Below are positions 24,401 to 35,601 of a stretch of DNA of 64,000 bases, piece by piece. Below the pieces are notes generated by a model. It worked only from the letters and a program-made list of their open reading frames with translations. It was not told the origin of the DNA and did no database searches. A program made the translations under genes and the position numbers. This stretch comes from Isoetes taiwanensis (lineage: Eukaryota > Streptophyta > Lycopodiopsida > Isoetales > Isoetaceae), in NCBI GenBank assembly GCA_021234155.1, contig JAJEKV010000129.1, positions 411,579 through 475,578 on the forward strand, written 5' to 3'. The stretch's first letter is position 1; each line of letters opens with the position of its first letter.

Positions 24401-25100
24401 AAGGCCGCTTTTTTTAGGCTCTTTAGCAGCGAACTGCTTCCCCTTGGTACGCTTTTTGGTGGTGGTGGCGGTGGGTTTCACGGACCGCGGATGGACTCGT
24501 GATTGTGATGAGGAACTTCGGGTTCTGTTGCTCATCCTCTCCCCTTGTGATGACTTCCGCAAAGGGGAAGTCTTCGCCATTGTGCTCAACATAGTTGATG
24601 ATGGCACGTATTTAATTCTCTTGAGGTAGTGAGAAACATACTTGTACAGAGGATGAGGATTTACTTTTCACCACTCTAAAATAGGATTCATCAACATGAA
24701 TAAAGCCTTGGGATGTCCGAAAAAGATCTCCCTCGCCGGGCCGGACTCCCGCCTACTTCACTCACGGATTTGGATGGTGCCCATGCAAACAAATTCCCTC
24801 TCATCGTACCTTTTTTGCTCCAAAGACCGGCCAGCATGTAGGAAAGTAAGTGTGCTGTGACTTTCCGTATACCCCTTGTAAAACCATTGAGTTTGTAAGT
24901 TTTCGTAGATGGCGTGCCAGATGTCTCCTCAACCCTTCTCTGGGTGGGTTTCGTTGGGATTTTAACGGCCCTCTTGTGTTGTTTCTTGCTGCCTTTTTGT
25001 CTCAGGCAAATTTGTGTAAACACCCATCTTGTTAGAGAGAAAGCAGGCAAAAAAACTATTCCGTATCACAAAATGTCTTGCATAAAAAAGGAAAAACAAG
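21500..25100 (-). pseudogene. Unrecognised intron-bearing gene of the DNA transposon
   Basis: Minus-strand open pieces (for example 21739-22089, 22810-23019, 23302-23594, 24371-24607 and 24691-25050) lie next to GTAAG-type donors: GCTGG|GTAAGTATTCC near 23317 and GCG|GTAAGTCTTATTC near 22304. Piece 24371-24607 is rich in Ser/Arg/Lys (RTKG and KKSG patterns). Near 22400 a frame reads KHWRLVHVPFEHRDAAWW, which loosely recalls the His-Trp of Ulp1/C48 peptidases often carried by plant transposons; this is weak. The presumed introns contain the palindromic motif TATTCGAATAC again and again. I cannot assign a function. Confidence 0.35.
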
Positions 25101-25229
25101 GGCAAAAAGAGGACAAAATGCCAAAACAACATCCTAATCTTGACAAAAAACAGGTCTAAACAAGTTTTAAAGCGTAAAAACACCTAAAGTCACTACAAAA
25201 ATCATTTTAAAAACAACCTTACAAAACAA

Positions 25230-25500
25230 AGAACACTCGGTGTGTATTCCGGACACACTTTCGCTTTGAGGGAAGGCGAAAGTGTATTCTATCACACTTT
25301 CGCCTTTCCTCCGTAAGGTATTCCCAATACACTTTACGTTTTTTCCTCGGCTTAAAGTGTATTCGGGACATTTTTCTTTTCTCCCTCGGAAGCGAAGTAT
25401 TCGAAACATTCGCCTTCCCCGGACGGCTTAAAAAAGTGTATTCGGAATACACTTTCGCCCGAGGGAAGGCGAAAGTGTATTCCCGGAATAAGAAGGCGTA
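25230..25500. promoter_or_regulatory. Palindrome cluster between divergent transposon genes
   Basis: GGAATACACTTTCGCC (25444-25459) pairs perfectly with GGCGAAAGTGTATTCC (25468-25483) across an 8-nt loop. A second pair is GGAAGGCGAAAGTG (25271-25284) with CACTTTCGCCTTTCC (25295-25309). The core GTGTATTC/GAATACAC recurs at least seven times. It could hold transposase-binding sites or a bidirectional promoter (inference). Confidence 0.55.
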
Positions 25501-25888
25501 GAATAACACAAATGACAAATGTGTACCTTGTACTTTCTTACTCACCTCTCCATGTTTTCTCTATGAGTATCGGAATACAGCTCTGAATATTATATTCGAA
25601 GGCGCTGGCGCTGGCGACTTCAGCTCAGAGACTCGAATACGCAACTGAAGGCGCCAAAATTTCCTTTTAAAGGTGTCCATTCCGTCTTGCTCGTTTTCTA
25701 TGTGAAGTGGAATACGCTTTGGCCTTACATGCTCTGCTCTAGTGTATTCGGAATAGCTTTAGTTTGCTTTTAATTAATTGTTGCAGGAAGTTCTACTTGT
25801 AGTAGGCGGCTTTGTATTCGAATAAGAAAAAGCTCTGCAGTTAGAGAAAACATTATCTAAACTCTACACATCGTTTTGCGTTCTTAAG

Positions 25889-26738
25889 ATGACAAACCGC
25901 CGTCAACAAACTTCCACCACCTTTTCGTTGTCTCAAGCTCGCCTTAGTTCTGAGGACACGCTTTGGGACCAACGTCGTTTCTTCCAAAAAGACAAGATTT
26001 CCTCCGACTCCTACCTCGCTTCATCGTTTTGCTTCCCGAAGACACACCGAGTCCAAAGACGTAGAACAGACTTCCACCACCCTTCCAACCGTCACCAAGT
26101 CTCCAGAGACAGCACACACCGCATCTCCTTCCAAAGAATCACCACTAGTTCGGAGCGGCTGCCACCACCCTTTGTTCCATCCTGGACTGCGAAGCTCCAC
26201 AACAAAGGGTGCTCAAGAACAAGCTACCCCCCCCTTTTGTAGTTTCGCCTCCTTCGTGCAAACATACAAGGAACACAGAAAACACAGAAGACTGTGAGAT
26301 TCACTACAATTTCTCTCACCAGGACTTCACTACAAATGAGGATTTAAGCTCCAAAGATGCACTCCTCTTCACACAACAACGGTTGTGACACATGGATTTG
26401 CAGAATTCCAGTCCGCTCTAAAGGAGATGTTTGCAAGAACTCCTTTTCAAGATGGTACAAGAACAGCTGATGCCACAACCTCTTATGGGCCATCACCACC
26501 CTTTAACACTGTACCCCCGCCTATTCCGGGAACAACTTCACGTGGTCTGTTTTCCTCTACAAGCACACCACTCAGGACAGAGGAAGTCACCCCCAGAGTA
26601 GAAGTTTCATCAGAAGATGAAGACACCAACGAGGAACAAAGAGATTACATGTTCTCAAGCCAATCTTCAAAGAAATTCAAGGTGGATTTTGGTTTGAGGG
26701 CTTGCTCTCGCAAGAAGAAGAAGAAATCTTATGGATGA
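25889..26738 (+). pseudogene. 5' part of transposase gene region, low complexity
   Basis: Two open pieces, 25889-26242 and 26385-26738, are rich in Ser, Thr, Pro and Arg. The second reads Pro-rich, then acidic (SSEDEDTNEEQRD near its end), then a Lys tract (RKKKKKS), which may be a nuclear-localisation segment. They precede the transposase-like core and may be its N-terminal region or a separate small gene. No known domain is seen. Confidence 0.35.
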
Positions 26739-28300
26739 ACAGTAAAATGAGGAGACTTTTGAGAACTAAATGCTGCTCATTGGGTTGCATCAACAGATTT
26801 AACATGGCTAAATTACGAGCGATTAGAGACAACTACGTTCCATGACATCAAGCAGATCAGAACGCCTACTTAGCTTATCATGTAAGACCAGACCGCAACA
26901 CCTTCTTGCACTACATTAACCGGTCAAGAAGTTTGCCAGAAATGTTTTATGGTTGTCCACCGTTTAGGGTCCACAAGAATGTCTAGAATACACAAAAGAC
27001 TGGACAAAAATCCAGCAATCGATGATCATTGTGGACCAAGAAGAGTTGTAACCATGCATGCCCTTGCCGTCATGTCATGGATGGAGAAATATTTAGAGAA
27101 ACATGTGAGAAGCTACCTAACAAAGAACATGTATCATTTAACCGATAACATCACCAAAAGATGTTTTAATGAGTACAAAGAGACTTGCACTCGCCAAAGA
27201 CATCTCTTACTCACACTTCACCAGTTGCGGAAAAGTGAATTCGGTCTTGTGAAAATTCCTAGAAAAACATAGAATGTCCGCTTTGCTCGAGGGTGTGCAC
27301 TAAAGAGTCAACGAAACCGTGAAAGACAGAGGTCGAAAAGAAGTAAGTTCATGTTCTCCAATCTCTCACTTGTTTCGTGAGAAAATGCTTTGACCTGATT
27401 TCTTCTACAGATATTGTGCAACAGAACCTTGCCGACATCGCGGGAAACAACAAGCAGAGAGAAGAAAGCTTGCCAAGCATAGAAAAAAGCTCTTGAACGC
27501 CCAACGCAATACATGATTGTGATTGATGGAATGGACCAAAAACAACTCTACCACATTTCTTGAACATTCCTAAAGATGTGCCGGAGGAATGTTTTGTTAA
27601 GGTCCACCTTGTAGGAGCTATGGTCTTCAAAGGAAGTCTAAGGTGCAAAGTATTTTGATTTATCCAAACTTGCATGGTGACCAACCTCACAATTACAATT
27701 TTAACAAGGTCCCTGCGGCGAAAGCAAGAGCAATTACCACGGGGCTTTTTTATCCGCGAACTTGACAATACTACAAGGGAGAACAAGAATCAAACACTCT
27801 TTTTATGCATCGGCCATGTTAGTGGAGCTAGGGATCTTTAGAAAAAGTGAAGCTCGGTTTCTTACTTGTAGGCCACACTCATGATCGATTGACCAAATGT
27901 TCGGCCAGATTTTTCGGCGCCTTTAGAAGGAAGAAGGCTTTCCTTCTCCTTCTTTAGTTCGAATTATTGAAGATTCTTACACTCCTACTCCAAAGGGTCG
28001 ATCTTCTTAAAGAGACCGCTGATGAGAGTTTGTTTTCTCTCAACGCTCAAACAGAGAACAAGCCGCGGAACAAGTTGAATGATCTCACCTTTCAACATCA
28101 TATCAAGTTCTACTTGAAGGATGGCCAAAGCTTCTTACAGGGAAGAAGTATACCACAACTAAGGGCTGGAGTCCGGCCAGAGGGATTACGCTTCCTTAAA
28201 TATATTCCTAGACACTTCCTTCATAGAACGTCTTTGAGCAACTTCCTCTCAAAAAATCCTAAGGAGTCCAAGGTAAGAAAAGTACCCCAGAGTCATCCTT
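26739..28300 (+). pseudogene. DUF7869-like DDE transposase relic
   Basis: Broken frames carry the order of motifs I associate with the DUF7869-type transposon proteins common in invertebrates and protists. These are a Cys box with RTKCCSLGCINRF (26790), a YPNLHGDQPHNYNF segment (27660), LDNTTRENKNQTLF (27760) and KVKLGFLLVGHTHD (27850), followed by DQMFG in another frame. The DN...EN and GHTHD segments are the likely catalytic core. A 68-bp intron (27343-27410, AA|GTAAGT to TTCTTCTACAG) interrupts it. At least four frameshifts make it non-functional. The family assignment is from memory of motifs, without a search. Confidence 0.5.
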
Positions 28301-29412
28301 AAAAGCCATTGAAAATGGAATTTCCTCAAGCTTTAAGTAATTTTTAGAAGAAGATCGGATGTGGTGGAGTAATTTCTTTCTCAATGTAAAATTGTTGTAC
28401 AAAATATAGCTCTAAGAGGCTGCAAGAACCATTTCAATGGCCTAACACCTTCCATCAACCCCAAAGACCAAGCAAAGCGGTCCAAGCGAAGGCTACATTT
28501 GCACCTCAAGCAGTAGAAGACGAGGAGGACCGAAGTCATGTACCTCGGACCAAGACGCAGGAATGAGCCCCAAGGTAATATCACAGAAATTACCAAAGGT
28601 ATGCTAATTGCTCTTCCGATCGAGGAGGATGACAAAGGTTGACCGCTCGATAGTAAAAGTGTTTTGACACACCAAGGAGGAAGGCTTAGTCACTAAACTC
28701 AAGATTCATTGGCTTGCAACACGCGTAAAAATGCTTTTTGAAGGTAGATATGAGTTAGAAATGAGAAGCCAAGGAAAAGGGAGAAAGTCCAAGAAGGTGG
28801 GTTGTAGGGACGAGCCGAACCTTAATGACGCGGACTATATTGTGCTATGATTTTAAATTGAAATCGACAATCGCCACGTAAGACTATCAATTTGCTTAAA
28901 AAGCTTGTAATTATGAAGAAGATGATGAAGAAGGTGGTGACAATGCTTCACCGTCTGCTGATAGTGATGAGGAAGATAACTCAAGCACTTCCTCGAGTGA
29001 CAAAGGAAAGAAGTGAAGGTGATGACGATGGCATACATGAACATGAGGACGCCCCCCCGATCCCTCTCTCATCACTCCTCACACTTTTGCACATAATCGA
29101 AGTCTTAGAAAAAGATCAGAATTTTGATGTGAATATGAAGATTCTATCTTCAAATTTTGAGAATACTAGGCCAATTACGCACTTACTTCAATTTTTGTTA
29201 AATATTTTATCCTCTGAAATTAGAGTTTCTCTCTCTTTAAAACATACTTTTAAGAACATTCTTTTTGCTAAGAAAAGTGACACTTTAAAAAGTCAATTCC
29301 TCAAGTTTGCAAAAAAAAATTTAATCATTTCTGGGGTCAAAATAGAATTTCATGCATCTTTTTTTTTTTTTTAACCTCATTTTACCCTTTTTGTAAAAAA
29401 AAGGGAATCTTT

Positions 29413-30016
29413 TGCGGAATATTCCTTTTGCTCGTTTCAATGATTTGCCCGTTTATCACGCAACTTTGTTCATCGCTATGATCCTCGTGATATCCGCAAT
29501 ATGCTCGCCTCTGCCTTTCTGGACGTTGAGACTCTTGAGCATTGTCTCTTTGATTGTCCCCGAGGTTCAACCAGTGGTGGGTCCTGGCTACAAGGTTTGT
29601 TTAACAAGACATTGATTGTCGATGCATCCTTTTGGCGTCCTATCCCAACGCATGGCCTCCATGCCGCCTAAACAAAGGGCATTTCATCTTGGATTCCTGG
29701 TTGGCTCCTATGATCGATATGGGAGCGCCGCAGCACCCACATCTTTCGGGCATTTATTCATGCAAGACAAGTGTTGTTACGGTGGGCCCGTAAAAATATT
29801 GATAAGACCTACAAGTGTTCCTCCCTTGACTCAGAACTGGTGGAACGCATCTGGATTCAATATCTTCGAATTGATTCTTATCATTAGTCTTTTATTCTGG
29901 AGTAAGTACATTGTGCTCCAGGCTCGTGCTCCTGTGGCATCTTTGTGTGCTTACACGTTAGATGAGACATGTAAAATTTTTTCTCGATTAATAAACTTTT
30001 GGCTTTCGGGCCCTTC
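29413..30016 (+). pseudogene. LINE C-terminal Cys/His domain and 3' end
   Basis: Continuation of the LINE after the DNA transposon. ETLEHCLFDCP (near 29530) is the hallmark of the zf-RVT domain found at the C-terminus of plant L1 RTs. Frames are broken. It ends in a short 3' region and an A-rich tail. Confidence 0.65.
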
Positions 30017-30031
30017 AAAAAAAATAAAAAA

Positions 30032-30046
30032 ATGTGCATAACTGCT
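30032..30046. repeat. Right TSD of LINE
   Basis: Exact copy of 18903-18917, directly after the A-rich tail. Confidence 0.85.
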
Positions 30047-30195
30047 CCATCCTTTATTGATGGCTATATGAGAGAATAATTGTCTATAATTATGATTACA
30101 TAAGTATATGACCTGATGCGATATAGTGCAAGTTGTGCTCATCCACTTCGTATATATTGTTCAGCGCAACATTCTATACCAATTCCCATCTTACT

Positions 30196-30425
30196 ATAAG
30201 AATAGAATAGAATAGAATATGATTTTATCGTCCACGGGGACCAACTGGCCTATGGGACCCAAGTACAAAGAGAGAGCAAGCAAAAGCGATACTACCGTGG
30301 ATTAAAACCCCCCCAAGGGTTTCGGGGAAAAACCTTAGTAGCAATAAGGATGCTGACATACTGCACAGTTATATACATAATCACAAGTACAGCTGAGGTT
30401 AATGTCGGACAGGGGGGCATAACTG
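30196..30425 (-). mobile_element. LINE-like 3' end with (TATTC)n tail
   Basis: On the minus strand it ends in TATTC repeats (plus GAATA repeats 30196-30218). About 220 bp matches 51936-52165, which shows the same tail. The pentanucleotide tail points to a non-LTR retroposon of a type other than the poly(A) LINE next door. It is severely 5'-truncated. 30430-31735 is AT-rich intron-like sequence with a run of TAGCATCAT-like degenerate repeats (30540-30780) and a GATA/GAATA microsatellite at 31390-31420. Confidence 0.55.
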
Positions 30426-31735
30426 AGAATAAGGAATCACTAGTTTCGTCATTTATTTGCCTAAAATCACACTTTCAAAAGTTTTAAATTTTGTATGCAG
30501 TACATGTTGATGAAATTGCGTCATCTATATCGTCAATTTTAGCATCAGCAATAGCAACAGTTGTAGTATCATATTTTATGGCATTGTATTGGCATAATAG
30601 TATCATTTGTAGCATCATCATAGTTGCAGTTATAGTATCATGCATTTTGTCCTTGTAGTGCTATAATAGTGCCAACTATAAGATCACATATATTGTTGTA
30701 ATTAAATTATTCATAATATCAACATGAGCACTAAAATAGTGCTAGCTATAGCATCATTTGTATTGCTATAATTAAAGCATTCATAATATCAACACAAGAA
30801 GCTGTGATCGACCATGGAAGATTAGGTTTAGCTTTGGATAGGATAATGAAGCTCTACGAAATGGGGATCGATTTGATAACTCACAAACCAATTTCGTAGC
30901 TCCTAGCAAATCTGGCAGGAAGTGTTGCGCTTTCAAAAGGAAGCCAGATCGTAGAAGCAATGGTCGTTCCAAAGAGGATATGCTCAACATTTTAATGCTT
31001 AAAACGACCGGATTGGATTGGTTTTGAAGGATTGTTTCTTCTAGAAATCCAAATCCATGCACAAAAAGGGTTTCGTTAGATCACGCTTCCAAGTTTTCTT
31101 TACTTAAAAATGGGTATGTTCATCAACTGCTTTTAGAGGAAGCTTCAATTGCCGGTCCTGGGGATAATTCAATTTATATACGCGAGAATATATGTGATTT
31201 TGAAGGATTTCCAAAGTTAATTGTGAACCACATGCCTCTATCTTGTTGTATTTTGCTTTCTATTCTACAACAAATTTGTGGGAACATTGTTCTCAGATAT
31301 CAAGGCATAAACACTATTTACATCCTTTGCTAAAGGTAATACATGTTTTTTTGTTCATATATTAAGGTATTGGCGAACGTTGCGAAGGAATAGAATAGAT
31401 AGATAGATAGATAGAATAGAAGGGAAGTTAAAGTTTAAAATGCTTTATTGGCAAAATCTATTCTATTCGATTCTATTTATTGGCAACATTCTAGTCTGAT
31501 TGAGCCCACTGTAATGTGTACCTCATCATAAAATGAAAATCTGACTTTAATTGAATGGGCTCTCATGCAAGGCATTTGATGTTGAGCTTCAGTTTATTTA
31601 TTTTTTTGAAAGCAACTTCTATGCATTTGCTTCACACCTGTGATAGACTGTGCAGCTGCACTCTTCTATGTCTTCTTTCGCAATTTTTTATGTTGCTTTA
31701 TGTACAATGTCCTCTTCTTTTATAGTGCAGTGCAG

Positions 31736-31802
31736 ACAAAGTACTTTTTAGTGGAATTTGACTACCTTGAATGCTTCTTCAGAAGGTTTGATAATACAAA
31801 AG
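31736..31802 (+). CDS. Candidate host-gene exon
   Basis: Acceptor TATAGTGCAGTGCAG|ACAAAG and donor ACAAAAG|GTAAAA, 67 nt, open in phase 0. It encodes TKYFLVEFDYLECFFRRFDN plus TK. Not recognised. Support is splice signals and an open frame only. Confidence 0.25.
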
Positions 31803-31828
31803 GTAAAAATTTGAAGCACATGGTTTAG

Positions 31829-31880
31829 TATATATCTTCCTTATATATATTCTTGATATCTTCCTTATATATATTCTTGT
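31829..31880. repeat. Tandem AT-rich repeat, also present at 34334
   Basis: ATATCTTCCTTATATATATT occurs twice here, about 26 bp apart, and a third time at 34336-34356. The segment in between (31880-34330) is GC-richer and may be an insertion that carried or duplicated this sequence. Confidence 0.6.
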
Positions 31881-32094
31881 AACTTGTATTATGGATATAA
31901 CTTGTATTATGGATTTTGGGCCGTCAGATGACAGCCATTTAAAAAAAAAGACAATGGTCCAAAAGTCAAGATGCTCTCTAAGAGCATCCCTGCCCTCCAT
32001 TTCAAGTCCTTTACAAGTCATACCTGGCTTGTTTGACTTGAACAAAAATACATGCAACTATAAATAAAACCACATGGTATTCTCCAAAAAGAAT

Positions 32095-32235
32095 ACCGCT
32101 ATACCCGCAGATCAAATATCGGCCCCGAGCACCGGGAATCGAACCCTTGACAAGTAACCATAGCCAGTAGAAGCATAAGAGAGCTCCAACTAATGGAGCT
32201 CCTTTATGCAAGGGGCCAATGCCCCACCTCGGAAT
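32095..32235 (-). mobile_element. Possible second tRNA-derived SINE
   Basis: The minus strand carries AGGGTTCGATTCCCGG, a canonical B box/T-arm, about 55 nt downstream of CATTAGTTGGAGC, which resembles an A box. No cloverleaf closes and there is no clear tail, so this is not called as a tRNA gene. Confidence 0.35.
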
Positions 32236-32389
32236 AAACACCATTAAAATATAAATGTGAAACAGTGTCCAATTATCAAGCAAACAAATGTCAAATATTT
32301 ACATTGAAATACCAAAGATACGAAGTTACATGGCGTAAATAGTTCGGATCACAACAACATATAAGTTCATCACACATAACCGATAATAA

Positions 32390-34130
32390 CTGGATGCAAG
32401 TTCAACACAAAGCTCTCAATTCTGGTCGGCCCGAGCTAGCATGCCCGATGAGCCGATTGTCGGGCGTATCTCCCCGTGGTCGTCGAGAGCCCTTGCCAAG
32501 CTCATGTGTGAGCGCAACACATGCGGCCATTCCCAAGACACCAAGATTCGGCCCCATTGCATGCCCAGATAAAGGCAGAATTTATAGCAACATAGAAGCT
32601 TCCTATCTCGCCTTCGGGATCCTCAATGAGGCCCAACTCGCGGCCTCATTACCAACTCCGCACAATGCTAGTCACAAATTCCTCAAGAAGTAAAGACTTC
32701 CCTCACTTTCACAGAGGATAAGCATGCGGGTTTGGATGAGAATCATCAATGGTAGAACTGATGATATCGGGGACCAATACTAACAACCACGGTGGGGTCT
32801 CATCCATGGTGTCGCCATTTCCATCCATTTCTCAAGAAGACCCCGCACAACTGCACTCAACCATAAACCGTAGAAATACAACAAACAGATAAATACAAAA
32901 GACTATACATCTGACAAGAAGGAACCACATGAAAGAAATCAACCCATTTGCCATGGTGTGGTCCCTCGTGGTACCGCGGGGATATAGTCTCGCACCAACA
33001 TCGGGGATATCCGGGCCGTAGCTAAAGGTTCTCTCATGCATCCTCAAAGTTTGAGTCCCTGCGTCGCCTCACTGGAATGGCATCATCCCAATAGCCTTCT
33101 ACCGGGCCCATTCTCTCAACAGAACAAACCCCTCAAGGATAACCAAAGATAATAGTTCTTATGTCAAAAGGCAGGCACCAACAGATTAAGCAACACTCTC
33201 CATGCCGCCCCGCTCGTGTTCATTCACATGGGCGTAATTATGAGGAATAATCCAAGAACTACTTAATGTGTATTTTCCGCACCTCAACATCCTCGCACAA
33301 AGTAAAGGTCGCTTGGGGATAGTCTACGACCCCCATGATACATCACGTAATGGCATGCCTTATTTAAAAGATTCCTATTATCCAAGACACACAACCCTTT
33401 AGTATCACCGCACCCCACCTTAAATAAAGATCCTTACCTTTTCAATCATAGATTGAGTAGATATTGTGCATATGACAACTATAGTGAACTTTTCCAAAAT
33501 CTTTCATACAATATCCTACCATTCCCTCAAAACAATGCGACTTATTATTTTTCAAAGCTTTGCGTAGATCAACACCACGCCAGCAGCTTGGGAGACCAAC
33601 TGAAGTCTTTTTTGATAGCATCATTCAAGGCCTTAGGACTTTCGAATCGACCTCTCAAAACACCCGAACATGTAAGTGATCACCGAGAGCCCTTTGAAAG
33701 GCTCACGCCTCGCTAGACATTTGGAGTCACAAAAACTGACAAGGGCATCATAGAAAGATTTGGGGAACATCTTGTCCGTAAAGGCCTAAAGTAATGTAAA
33801 ACATCAATTGAATCCCAAACGGCTAGTATCCGCAAAGGGATAGAATCGCCAGCCCTCAGGCGGATGAGCAGCCATAGAGGCCATCGAACTGGATGGAAGA
33901 TTTGCATGCCCAAACCTTGCCCTCCCCGGCCTCCCCCTTCTTAAAGACATCTCAAGCAAATGAATCGAAAAGAGGTAAACACACTGCACTCAGCGCTTAA
34001 CTCACCCGGGCAGGAAGACGAAATCGAAAATCAGAAGCCCTCGCAGGAAGATAAGCCAACATGCCGATCCCTTCCCGCCCATCCTCCCGATTTAGCAAGC
34101 AGCGCCAAGTGCCGAGCCCGAAGGACGCCT
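32390..34130 (-). pseudogene. Decayed coding region, unrecognised
   Basis: GC-richer segment with broken minus-strand frames. From about 33975 leftwards these read MSLRRGRPGRARFGH, then FPKSFYDALVSFCDSKCLAR (33745), GLSVITYMFGCFERS (33690), and KDFGKVHYSCHMHNIYSIYD (33480). Further left they can be followed with stops to about 32400. The protein is not one I recognise. A GTGAGT donor-like site near 34008 suggests an upstream non-coding exon. It could be a captured host gene fragment or a transposon gene. Confidence 0.3.
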
Positions 34131-34274
34131 CCCCGACCTAGGGAAAAAAATGGATCTGTATGCGTTCGCAACCCCTGTCTTTCTCTGGTATTCATACGGT
34201 TTGGTATACGAATACCACCTATTAACCTTAATAAATCATATGTTACAAAAATACCAAATTTGATTGTTGCAAGA

Positions 34275-34414
34275 TTATAGGGCTGTGTCTGGATGGACGA
34301 CGGTTTGTCGTTGGGGGCATTGTGGGCCATTAGCATATATCTTCCTTATATATATTCTTATAGGGCTGTGTCTGGATGGACGACGGTTTGTCGTTGGGGG
34401 CATTGTGGGCCATT
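34275..34414. repeat. 57-bp direct repeat with spacer
   Basis: 34275-34331 is repeated exactly at 34358-34414 (it starts TTATAGGGCTGTG and ends GTGGGCCATT). The 26-bp spacer is the AT-rich ATATCTTCC repeat also found at 31829. 34415-35048 shows no gene. Confidence 0.85.
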
Positions 34415-35048
34415 GGATTTGCCACGTGGCGGGATGTACGGCTGGAGTTGCTTGGGAGGATGAGGACATCGTTTGCGTGTGGTAGATTGGCAGTGAATTG
34501 GGATGCTCTGGGAGCATAGGCATGTGCAGCATCAAGCAAGGTGTATGTCGGGATTTGGGCATGAAGATGGCTACGGCAGGGTTATCCTAGAAGCTTTGGG
34601 TATATATAGGCATGTGTAGGATGAATTCGTGATCGGTATATAAGCTGGTGGGGGGCAATTTGTTTCTGTTTACTTATGTGTGGGCTATGAACTAATTGGT
34701 TGTGGGTTTGTTGGTTGACATATGGCAAAAGGTGCGGCAACAAGATGTTAGAAGAAGAGGTGCAACCTTGAGCTCGAATTTGGGAATGCAGGCACACAGA
34801 TTGAAGAAGATTGGGGAGATAGAAATAAGAAAAGAGGGTCTCAGGAAAAACATGGGATTTTTTCTCTGATTATGGGTATGGAGACGGATTTTTAAGGTGC
34901 TTTAATGTGCGAAACCTACCGGATCTTCATAAAGTAGCTGGATTCCGGACAAATTTGAGATCTGCATAGGCAAATCTACTACGTCTATCTTATGTTTTTG
35001 CACTTGACAGATGCATTTGGAATTTTATGCATTCTGGTTTTTTTACAG

Positions 35049-35111
35049 GATGCCTGGGCCAAAGCTCTTAATTTGAGATCTCTGTTGGAGGCTATGGAGA
35101 ACAGTTCTGTG
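35049..35111 (+). CDS. Candidate host-gene exon (21 codons)
   Basis: Strong acceptor (GGTTTTTTTACAG|GATGCC) and donor (TCTGTG|GTATTT), 63 nt, open in phase 0. It encodes DAWAKALNLRSLLEAMENSS plus V, which would form an amphipathic helix. Not recognised. May belong with the exons at 18145, 35544 and 37305. Confidence 0.4.
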
Positions 35112-35543
35112 GTATTTTGGATCTATACATGCTCATGGTTCTTCTTCTCAAATTGTTTACGAATTAGCTTATCGTATTCTTAAAATGTGACAAAGTAGAT
35201 TTTTTGCCATTCCTCTGAATTCTTGTTTGACGTTTATGGCCTGGAGGAAAGGGAGCTTTGCCACTTGTTTATCTAGAAGGATTGTATTGGCCCGTAAGTG
35301 ATCGCCTGCCTACTGAACACAATTCTAGAGTTATTGATAGAAACTGATTTTGTGTCTGAGACATAAGCTTTGCTAAACATCATATGTTTTGTTATTAAAA
35401 TCTGTGATTTTAGATCTACAGACATCTGTTTTTTGTATTTGTCTAGAGTAAAAGATTGCTCTCTATATTTTGACATGTAACTGTGTTACGGTATTGCAGA
35501 ACTGTCTGTATGTTTGGTATGAGGTTGTGCTACTTTATTGCAG

Positions 35544-35601
35544 AACCTTCATTGGCTTTTCTTCATCTAATGTGGTTCCATGTACATCAGTGTTGAGCAA
35601 G
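35544..35601 (+). CDS. Candidate host-gene exon
   Basis: Acceptor CTACTTTATTGCAG|AACC and donor GAGCAAG|GTGAGA, 58 nt. Open only with one carried-over base: TFIGFSSSNVVPCTSVLSK. It ends in phase 0, matching the next candidate at 37305, but its entry phase does not follow from the exon at 35049, so an exon is missing between them or one call is wrong. Confidence 0.3.

Larger units (their letters stand above)
21190..29412 (+). mobile_element. DNA transposon with DUF7869-like transposase relic, about 8.2 kb
   Basis: Sits inside LINE coding sequence. Inverted terminal repeats: CAAAAGATTCCCTTT at the left end (21189-21203), and its reverse complement (AAAGGGAATCTTTTG) at the right end (about 29400-29414). 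No clear TSD is visible. Two gene regions diverge from a palindrome-rich centre (25200-25880). A decayed intron-bearing gene runs leftwards on the minus strand (about 21500-25100) and the transposase region runs rightwards (25889-28300). 28640-29380 is AT-rich with only short frames and no recognisable domain. Confidence 0.6.
18918..30031 (+). mobile_element. L1-type LINE, 5'-truncated, split by a DNA transposon
   Basis: Bounded by 15-bp TSDs and ending in an A-rich tail (30017-30031). The LINE sequence is 18918-21189 plus 29413-30031, about 2.9 kb. The 5' end lies just before the RT domain, so the endonuclease and ORF1 are missing, as is usual for incomplete LINE insertions. The interior 21190-29412 is a later DNA transposon insertion. 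Confidence 0.8.

Noticed and set aside
28010-28030. CTGATGAG at 28019, a hammerhead-like core
   Set aside because: No GAAA partner or flanking helices at the right distance; it lies in the broken transposase region.
32095-32235. A tRNA gene on the minus strand
   Set aside because: A good B box and a partial A box exist, but no acceptor stem or cloverleaf closes; a SINE relic is more likely.
35497-35513. A 17-nt micro-exon with TTGCAG and GTATGAG borders
   Set aside because: Joining it to the next candidate exon gives a stop codon; it is probably a local duplication of the acceptor at 35543.
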